A stretch of DNA of 19,057 nt from an uncultured Solirubrobacterales bacterium (lineage in GTDB: Bacteria; Actinomycetota; Thermoleophilia; Solirubrobacterales; Solirubrobacteraceae): the NCBI GenBank assembly GCA_903953065.1, contig CAJBIG010000237.1, positions 1-19,057 of the forward strand, read 5' to 3'. Made by a program: the position numbers and the translations under genes. Below the pieces are notes generated by a model. The model was not told where the DNA came from. It made no database searches and saw nothing but the letters and a program-made list of their open reading frames with translations. Positions 14,442 through 19,057 of the stretch are shown in pieces. Within the stretch, counting starts at the first letter, position 1. The number at the start of each line of letters is the position of its first letter.

Positions 14442-15514
14442 CTGTCGCCCTCGGCAGCGGCAGTGAGCACTCCGTGGAGGGCTCGCGCTGAGCTCTGCCA
14501 AGTCAACGAGCGGACGGCCTGCTGCGCGGCTGTACCCAATTTGGCGCGAAGGCTCGAATCTCCGCTGACGAGCACAAGCGCCTTTGCGAGCGCCTCAGCA
14601 TCACCTACGGGGAATGTCAGCAGCGCATCGCGGAGCGTCTCGCGAAAGACCGGAAGGTCGCTGACGACGCTAACGACACCATGCGTGGCAGCCTCAACCG
14701 GCGGCAAGCCGAAACCCTCAAGCGTTGAAGGCATCACTAGAGCCAAGGCGCCAGTGTAAAGCTCGGCAAGCTGGGCGTCGCTCTGTCGGCCGACGAGTTT
14801 TACGCCAGCGACATTCTCCAGCCCCGGGGCCAAGCGACCCTCGCCGACTACTAGCAGCGGTGCGGTAAGCCCGAGCCCACGCGCGATCGCCACCGCTTCG
14901 GCCAGCGTCTCGATGCCCTTGCGTGGCTCGAGCGCGCCGACGTAGAGCAGGTAACCATTGCCTCCGGGCGTGACCGACGCTGGACCGCTGACGCTGGTTG
15001 AAGGGGCGGCTCGAACAACGCTAACTCGAGCCGGGTCAAGCGGCCAGTTCGCCTCAGCAAGCGCCCGGCCGGTCGCGTCGCTATCGACGACTACTGCGGC
15101 CGCTCGTTCGGCCAGTCGCCGCGGTCGGGCTGCGCGATGCCAGCGCTGCTCATACGCGGTGAAGTCTTCGGCGGCGACTTCGAACGAGAGGTCGTGGATA
15201 GTCAGTACGTATGGAGTCCGGCGGCCGCACGCGACGGGTGCTGGCGCCGGAATCCAGCAGACGTCAGCGCCGCCGGCGAGTTTTTCCAGCCGGGGTCTGC
15301 CTGTTATGACTGCTGCCGCAAAGAGCGCCTTTGAACTAAGCCTCGTACGTCGCAGCTCGACTCCGCTCGGCGCTTCCACTGGGCGCGAGCCGGGAACAAC
15401 AGCAACCCACACGTCTTCAGGAAATTCAGCCGCAAGCGCGGCCAGCATCTCTTCGAGGTATCGCGCGATCCCGCGGCCTTGACCGAGGTGGCGCGCGTCA
15501 ATTGCAACTCGCAT
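14438..15514 (-). CDS. Glycosyltransferase family 4 (mannosyltransferase-like)
   Basis: This 358-residue GT-B enzyme begins MRVAIDARHLGQGRGIARY, the usual N-terminus of GT4 enzymes in O-antigen and exopolysaccharide loci, where the G-rich loop sits near the donor phosphate. TPYVLTIHDLSFE (100-112) is typical of the MtfB/WbpY-like subgroup. The donor domain carries LLYVGALEPRKG (189-200), VVGEG, and the EX7E motif EGFGLPPVE (E266-E274). Donor specificity is not readable, although mannose is common in relatives. The start is ATG 15514; the TTG immediately upstream is in frame but unlikely. The -10 hexamer TAACTT ends 9 nt upstream. It is the first gene of a two-gene operon with the GT2 gene, and is divergent from the next GT4 gene with an 80-bp intergenic region. 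Confidence 0.93.
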   Translation of the reverse strand: MRVAIDARHLGQGRGIARYLEEMLAALAAEFPEDVWVAVVPGSRPVEAPSGVELRRTRLSSKALFAAAVITGRPRLEKLAGGADVCWIPAPAPVACGRRTPYVLTIHDLSFEVAAEDFTAYEQRWHRAARPRRLAERAAAVVVDSDATGRALAEANWPLDPARVSVVRAAPSTSVSGPASVTPGGNGYLLYVGALEPRKGIETLAEAVAIARGLGLTAPLLVVGEGRLAPGLENVAGVKLVGRQSDAQLAELYTGALALVMPSTLEGFGLPPVEAATHGVVSVVSDLPVFRETLRDALLTFPVGDAEALAKALVLVSGDSSLRAKLGTAAQQAVRSLTWQSSARALHGVLTAAAEGDR

Positions 15515-15523
15515 CAATAGAGC

Positions 15524-15529
15524 AAGTTA
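15524..15529 (-). promoter_or_regulatory. -10 element of the minus-strand GT4-GT2 operon
   Basis: TAACTT on the minus strand ends 9 nt before the ATG at 15514. No Shine-Dalgarno is seen between them, which fits a leaderless or nearly leaderless transcript. Confidence 0.4.
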
Positions 15530-15578
15530 GATCATTCGTGGCGGGCGACCGCATGCTGCGTCGCGTGGGCGGCGTAGG

Positions 15579-15592
15579 TAGTGTTAAACACT
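15579..15592 (+). promoter_or_regulatory. -10 element and candidate operator of the plus-strand GT4 gene
   Basis: TAGTGT (15579-15584) ends 10 nt before the ATG at 15595. It overlaps a perfect inverted repeat AGTGTT-A-AACACT (15580-15592) that stops 2 bp before the start codon. A regulator bound here would block the promoter. Confidence 0.45.
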
Positions 15593-15594
15593 CG

Positions 15595-16791
15595 ATGTAC
15601 GCAACTCCCGCCACGCAGAACCTGCGCATCGCCTTGGTTCACGACTTCCTGCTCGATCTGCGCGGCGCCGAGCGAGTCTTTCTGCAGCTCTGCGGCATGT
15701 TTCCAGAGGCCGACATCTTCACTGCCGTCTACGACCCGGTAGGCACCCAAGGGCGCTTCGAGGATCGCAATGTGATCACCTCCGGTCTGCAGAAACTGCG
15801 GCCGACAGCGCGCAACTTCCGCCCGCTGCTCCCGTTCTATCCGGCCGCGATCGAATCGCTCGACCTGCGCGGCTACGACCTCGTGATCTCAAGCTCTTCG
15901 GCCTGGGCACACGGCGTGATTCCCGACGAGAATGCCGTTCACGTCAGCTACTGCCACAACCCATTCCGTTACGCATGGACCGAGCGCGAAGCAACGCTTG
16001 ACGCGCGCAGCGTAGTCGTGAGGCCTGTTCTCGCTCAGGTGATGCATCGCTGGCGCCAGTGGGATTTCATCGCCGCCCAGCGAGTCGATGCCTACGTTGC
16101 AAACTCGAAGACGACGCAGCAGCGGATCGAGCGCTATTTCTCGCGCGATTCGACAGTGATCTACCCACCGGTCGAGATCGAGCGCTTTTCGCCGGGGCCG
16201 GTCGAGGATTACCACCTCGTGTTGTCGGAGCTGATCGCTCACAAGCGGATCGAGGTTGTTGTGCGCGCCTTCAGTCGCCTTGGGCTTCCTCTGGTTGTGG
16301 CCGGTGATGGCCCCGACGCGCGCCGTCTGCAACGGCTCGCGGGCCCTTCTGTTCGGTTCGCCGGCCGCGTCAGCGACCACGAAGCTGAGGCTTTGCTCCG
16401 CGGCGCGCAGTCGATGGTCGTAGCCGCGACGGAAGAATTCGGGATTGCTGCCGTAGAGGCTCAGGCCTCAGGGCGGCCGGTGATCGCGCTGCGCGCCGGT
16501 GGGCTCGTTGAAACCGTCGTCGAAGGGAAGACCGGGCTGTTCTTCGATCGGCCCGATCCGGCTGCCCTCTGCGCCGTGCTTGAGCAGTTCGACGCGACGG
16601 ACTTCGCAACAGCAGACTGCGTAGCCCAGGCGCAGCGCTTTAGCCCTGAGCGGTTCAGCAATGAGTTCTCAGCCGTCGTCGAGAAGACGCTTAGTGATGG
16701 CCCCGTTCGTTCGGCAGCTTCCGGCAACCGGGCGCCTGCGCGGCGCGTGCGCGGCCGCGGCCTGGCGCGCCAGAGTCGGCTTCGCTCTTAG
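15595..16791 (+). CDS. Glycosyltransferase family 4 (WbaZ-like mannosyltransferase type)
   Basis: This 398-residue GT-B transferase has an N-terminus, RIALVHDFLLDLRGAERVF, followed by FPEADIFTAVYDP, that is characteristic of the WbaZ-like GT4 group. SYCHNPFRYAW (118-128) is another hallmark of that group. The donor domain has a shortened LVLSELIAHKRIE (K217/R218), VVAGDGPD (234-241), and EX7E as EEFGIAAVE (E280-E288). The last 30 or so residues form an Arg-rich tail (PARRVRGRGLARQSRLRS) not needed for the fold, which could contact membrane phospholipids or acidic partners. The start was placed at ATG 15595; a frame opening at 15502 would add 31 non-family residues and overlap the divergent GT4 gene and both promoters. 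Its stop is 10 bp from that of the convergent TPR gene. Confidence 0.93.
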   Translation: MYATPATQNLRIALVHDFLLDLRGAERVFLQLCGMFPEADIFTAVYDPVGTQGRFEDRNVITSGLQKLRPTARNFRPLLPFYPAAIESLDLRGYDLVISSSSAWAHGVIPDENAVHVSYCHNPFRYAWTEREATLDARSVVVRPVLAQVMHRWRQWDFIAAQRVDAYVANSKTTQQRIERYFSRDSTVIYPPVEIERFSPGPVEDYHLVLSELIAHKRIEVVVRAFSRLGLPLVVAGDGPDARRLQRLAGPSVRFAGRVSDHEAEALLRGAQSMVVAATEEFGIAAVEAQASGRPVIALRAGGLVETVVEGKTGLFFDRPDPAALCAVLEQFDATDFATADCVAQAQRFSPERFSNEFSAVVEKTLSDGPVRSAASGNRAPARRVRGRGLARQSRLRS

Positions 16792-16804
16792 CGCCAGCGC
16801 GCTA
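16789..16804. terminator. Inverted repeat built from two convergent stop codons
   Basis: TAGCGC (16789-16794), loop CAGC, GCGCTA (16799-16804). Each arm begins with the TAG stop of one convergent gene (plus-strand GT4, minus-strand TPR). An overlapping alternative pairing AGCGC/GCGCT (16796-16809) also exists. With no T-tract it is at best a weak bidirectional terminator. Confidence 0.25.
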
Positions 16805-17212
16805 GCGCTGCCACTTGCCATCAAGCTGAGCTGCCCGTTCAAAGGCGCGCTCGGACGCGATTGGGTCTTCGCCACGAAGCCAATTACCAAGCAGCACCCA
16901 GCCAGTGCGGTTTTCGGGCTCTCTTCGCAAGAGTCCCTCAAGACGGGCAATCGCTCCGGCGCGGTCGCCGTCTATGAACAGCACGGAAGCTTCGAACGCG
17001 TCTGGCTGCAGACTCGCGTTAAGAAGCTTTGCCGAGCGGAAACTCTTGATTGCCTCAGCCGTTTGCGGCGGCCGGGCCTCGAGCAGCACGATTCCCTGAG
17101 TCTGGAGACGGTCGTCATTCCAGCTGATTACCAGCCAAGCAACGATTGCGGTAGCCAGCAACGAAAGCAGGAGCCTCGCCCCGTACGTCGCTTGTGTTGA
17201 GTTGATCGCCAC
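16802..17212 (-). CDS. Small membrane-anchored tetratricopeptide-repeat-like protein
   Basis: This 136-residue protein has one hydrophobic segment near the N-terminus (about 11-30, LLLSLLATAIVAWLVIS), preceded by a short polar stretch with one Arg. The rest would lie outside the membrane. Residues 51-130 look like two or three helical TPR-type repeats: AIKSFRSAKLLN, GAIARLEGLLRREPENRTGWVLLGNWL and ASERAFERAAQLD. The spacing of small and aromatic residues (W-xx-LG-x-W, A-x-x-x-A-F-x-x-A) is TPR-like. The start is GTG 17212, with TACCAT ending 6 nt upstream. It is divergent from the O-antigen ligase-like gene across 58 bp, which suggests a shared role in glycan ligation or polymerisation, for example as a scaffold. 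No enzyme motif is seen. Confidence 0.72.
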   Translation of the reverse strand: MAINSTQATYGARLLLSLLATAIVAWLVISWNDDRLQTQGIVLLEARPPQTAEAIKSFRSAKLLNASLQPDAFEASVLFIDGDRAGAIARLEGLLRREPENRTGWVLLGNWLRGEDPIASERAFERAAQLDGKWQR

Positions 17213-17218
17213 GGCGCG

Positions 17219-17224
17219 ATGGTA
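17219..17224 (-). promoter_or_regulatory. -10 element of the TPR-protein gene (leaderless type)
   Basis: TACCAT on the minus strand ends 6 nt before the GTG start at 17212, giving a predicted transcription start on the start codon. No Shine-Dalgarno is seen. Confidence 0.5.
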
Positions 17225-17256
17225 GGCGATTACCGCAAGGAACCCGCAGCTTTCAC

Positions 17257-17262
17257 TACGCT
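17257..17262 (+). promoter_or_regulatory. -10 element of the O-antigen ligase-like gene (leaderless type)
   Basis: TACGCT ends 8 nt before the ATG at 17271, the same spacing as at 3677, 4984 and 8688. No Shine-Dalgarno is present. The divergent TPR promoter lies about 35 bp away. Confidence 0.5.
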
Positions 17263-17270
17263 CGCGGCCG

Positions 17271-18713
17271 ATGGCTGGAGCACTCCGCTTATCTGCCGCC
17301 GCTCTGCTGCTGGCAGTCCCGACCGCGCTGGCCTTCTTCTCGGGCGGCTACTTTGCGGAGCCGCGGCTAATCGCCGGAGCAGTCATCTGGGCCTTGGTGA
17401 TCGCGGCTGCGTGGCTGGTACCGCAAGCCTGGCTGCGTCAGCGACCGGGGCAGTGGGCGCTGCTTGGTCTGGTTCTCCTGACGGTGCTGGTTGGGCTTTC
17501 GATCCTCTGGGCACCGCTTCGAAGTAGCGCCCAAGCCGATCTTCAGCGGCTGCTGCTCTACCTCGGCGCGTTCCTCGCCTCGATCGCCTTACTACGCGGT
17601 CGCTCGGGCCTGAGGCTCGTCGAACCGGTGCTTGGATTTGGGGCGCTGCTGGTGACGCTTTACGCGCTCGCAGCACGCGTCCTGCCTGGTTTCGTGCACG
17701 AAGCGGCTAGCCAATCTGCCGCCGGCCGGCTCGAGCAGCCACTGACATATTGGAACGCAAGCGGAATGCTGGCCGCCGCTGGGTTGATCTTGCTGCTGCG
17801 GGTTGCGGCCGATCCGAGCCGCGTCGGCTGGCTACGCAGCCTCGCTCTTGGAGCTGTTGTACCGCTGGGGGTCGGGGTCTACCTGACCTTCTCTCGCGGC
17901 GCCCTCGTGGCCGTTGCGGTCGGCGCAATTCTTCTGATCGTCTTCTGCCGTGAGCGCCGTCAGATGAGGGTGATCGTTGTTGGTGTCGGCGGCGCCGTTG
18001 CCGCGTCAATCGTGGCAGCTCTGCTGCCGGCCGCTCGCACTCTTCAAGGCTCGCTCTCCACTCGTGAGCGGGAGGGGCTGATCCTGCTGGCGGGGATCTT
18101 GATCGTCGTCGCTGCGACGATCTTCCTCGCGCGGCGCTGGGCCGACCGAGCGAGCGAGAGGCCGCTCTCCTCCTCGCGCGTACTCGTGGCGAGCCTTGCG
18201 GCCGTCGTCGTGCTCGGCTTCATCGCCGCCGCAGCAGGCAACGGAAGCAGCGCCGGTCAGCCCCGCTTTGGAGCCGATACGCGCCGTCTTGCTTCCTTTG
18301 AAAGCAATCGCTACGCGTACTGGAAGGTCGCTGGCGGAATGTTTGCCGCTGCGCCGTTCGTCGGCGATGGCGCCGGCTCGTTCCGCGTCGTTTGGCGCCG
18401 CGAGCGCACGATCCTCGACCCTGCGCTTGACGCGCACTCGCTGTACATCGAAACGGCAGCGGAGCTGGGGCTGCTCGGACTCCTTTCGCTGGCGCTCTTC
18501 ATCGGCGGTGTTGCCTGGAGCGGGCGGAATGTGTTGCGCGGTCGCCGCGCCGAGGTGAGCGGGTCTCTGGCGGCTCTCGGTGCACTCGCTGTCCACGCGG
18601 GGCTCGACTGGGACTGGGAGATGCCGGCGGTGGCGTTGGTTGGGTTGCTGCTTGCCGGCGCGGTAGTCGCGGCCAACGAAGAGCTCTCGAACGCTGCTAG
18701 TTCTCAGCGCTGA
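17271..18713 (+). CDS. O-antigen ligase / Wzy-like polymerase family membrane protein
   Basis: This 480-residue polytopic membrane protein has about eleven or twelve hydrophobic segments, as in the WaaL/Wzy (O-antigen ligase-like) family, which transfers undecaprenyl-linked glycan to an acceptor or polymerises repeat units outside the membrane. Family-type features are GRLEQPLTYWNASG (about 152-165), VYLTFSRGALVA (203-214, with the conserved SRG), RYAYWKVA in the large external loop (347-354), DAHSLYIETAAELGLLG (387-403, the AHS and E-LG signature), and a late HAGLDWDWEMPA (442-453). Ligase and polymerase cannot be told apart from sequence. ATG 17271 is supported by the TACGCT-N8 promoter and by starting just before the first membrane segment. 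The gene is divergent from the TPR gene; its 3' end overlaps a convergent methyltransferase by 17 bp. Confidence 0.87.
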   Translation: MAGALRLSAAALLLAVPTALAFFSGGYFAEPRLIAGAVIWALVIAAAWLVPQAWLRQRPGQWALLGLVLLTVLVGLSILWAPLRSSAQADLQRLLLYLGAFLASIALLRGRSGLRLVEPVLGFGALLVTLYALAARVLPGFVHEAASQSAAGRLEQPLTYWNASGMLAAAGLILLLRVAADPSRVGWLRSLALGAVVPLGVGVYLTFSRGALVAVAVGAILLIVFCRERRQMRVIVVGVGGAVAASIVAALLPAARTLQGSLSTREREGLILLAGILIVVAATIFLARRWADRASERPLSSSRVLVASLAAVVVLGFIAAAAGNGSSAGQPRFGADTRRLASFESNRYAYWKVAGGMFAAAPFVGDGAGSFRVVWRRERTILDPALDAHSLYIETAAELGLLGLLSLALFIGGVAWSGRNVLRGRRAEVSGSLAALGALAVHAGLDWDWEMPAVALVGLLLAGAVVAANEELSNAASSQR

Positions 18714-19057
18714 GAGAAGGCGCCGCGCTCGCCGCGATCACAACCGCAAAGCCGTTGCCGACCTTTTTGTCGGGGTCTTCGGTCTCAATGACGGTGAGGC
18801 CAATCCGTTGGCACAGCTCTACAAACGATTCGCAGCTCCAGACCGACCAGTGCCTGTCCTCGTCGGAGCTGAAGCCGCTCTCATGGCGCTCAATCAGTTC
18901 GTCAACCGGCGTCAGCTCTCGATCCGAATCGAAAGTGCGGTCGCGGTGCGGCACGACGAGAAAGATGTAGTCGGTCGCGACGCGATCCCACTCGAGTAGC
19001 GCCTTGATCGGGGCGGGGACGGGTTCGATCACGTGTGAGGCCAGCACGAAATCAACC
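18697..19057 (-). CDS. SAM-dependent methyltransferase, C-terminal part
   Basis: The frame is open to the right edge, so the 5' part, including the SAM-binding motif I, lies outside the window. The visible 119 or so residues start VDFVLASHVIEPVPAP, corresponding to the post-motif-II segment (usually ASHVLEHVPDP) of class I methyltransferases in glycan loci. They continue with ALLEWDRV, YIFLVVPHRDRTFDSDRELTP and the conserved HWSVWSCESFVELCQRIGL. The EPV in place of the usual EHV is a departure at a position near the active site. A GTG at 19047 is not taken as the start because the family sequence continues upstream of it. The substrate is unknown; a role in glycan methylation is inferred from neighbours. 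Confidence 0.8.
   Translation of the reverse strand, partial: VDFVLASHVIEPVPAPIKALLEWDRVATDYIFLVVPHRDRTFDSDRELTPVDELIERHESGFSSDEDRHWSVWSCESFVELCQRIGLTVIETEDPDKKVGNGFAVVIAASAAPSLSAEN
18702..18715. terminator. 14-bp perfect palindrome at convergent stops
   Basis: TCTCAGCGCTGAGA is a perfect palindrome (5-bp stem, GCGC loop). It overlaps the TGA of the O-antigen ligase-like gene and the last codons of the convergent methyltransferase. It could serve as a bidirectional hairpin, but no T-tract follows on either strand. Confidence 0.3.

Noticed and set aside
18006..18596. 196-codon minus-strand ORF opposite the ligase-like gene
   Set aside because: It is a highly charged, repeat-like shadow translation of membrane-segment codons with no motif.
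1..19057. CRISPR arrays, tRNA/rRNA genes, insertion sequences, integrases, attachment sites
   Set aside because: Looked for and not seen: no regularly spaced repeats, no cloverleaf or rRNA-like segments, no transposase or recombinase motifs, and no compositional break.

Overview
The window is compact, GC-rich bacterial DNA dominated by cell-surface polysaccharide genes. The best guess for the source is a high-GC actinobacterium, possibly of the Thermoleophilia or Acidimicrobiia type. The grounds are an AftD-like arabinofuranosyltransferase-family giant membrane protein, a family 4 Fe-S uracil-DNA glycosylase, GTG starts, and many genes that appear to be transcribed without a leader. This placement is inference; no rRNA, tRNA or taxonomic marker is present. 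Coding density is very high: no gap exceeds 200 bp, and neighbouring genes often overlap.

Layout: (1) 1-376, 3' end of a hexapeptide-repeat acetyltransferase. (2) 384-2196, minus-strand panC-panB (pantothenate synthesis). (3) 2394-3560, minus-strand GT4 glycosyltransferase, divergent from (4) 3677-4906, an acyltransferase-3 membrane O-acyltransferase. (5) 4984-7839, a heptose operon hddA-gmhA-gmhB plus a SAM methyltransferase. (6) 7824-8603, a convergent minus-strand SAM methyltransferase. (7) 8688-13584, a 1402-residue AftD-like GT-C protein, translationally coupled to a family 4 uracil-DNA glycosylase that ends in a sliding-clamp-binding motif. (8) 13566-15514, minus-strand GT4 and GT2 genes joined by an ATGA overlap. 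(9) 15595-16791, a GT4 gene. (10) 16802-17212, a small membrane-anchored TPR protein, divergent from (11) 17271-18713, an O-antigen ligase/Wzy-like protein. (12) 18697-19057, 3' end of another SAM methyltransferase.

How the genes may work together: HddA, GmhA and GmhB would turn sedoheptulose 7-phosphate into D-glycero-D-manno-heptose 1-phosphate. A guanylyltransferase (HddC) would then make GDP-heptose, but none is present here. Four GT4/GT2 transferases would build a repeat unit or glycan. Methyltransferases and acyltransferases could decorate it, and the ligase/polymerase and the AftD-like GT-C enzyme would act on lipid-linked sugar outside the membrane. panCB and the uracil-DNA glycosylase look like housekeeping genes embedded in this surface-glycan region.

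Non-coding signal: nine of ten promoter-proximal starts have a TANNNT hexamer 6-10 nt before the start codon and no convincing Shine-Dalgarno sequence, four of them with exactly 8 nt. None of the six operon-internal starts has it. Three of these -10 elements lie inside a short perfect inverted repeat, making them candidate operators. All five convergent junctions lack intergenic space (10 bp or less, or 16-19 bp overlaps), and each carries a small inverted repeat at the stop codons.
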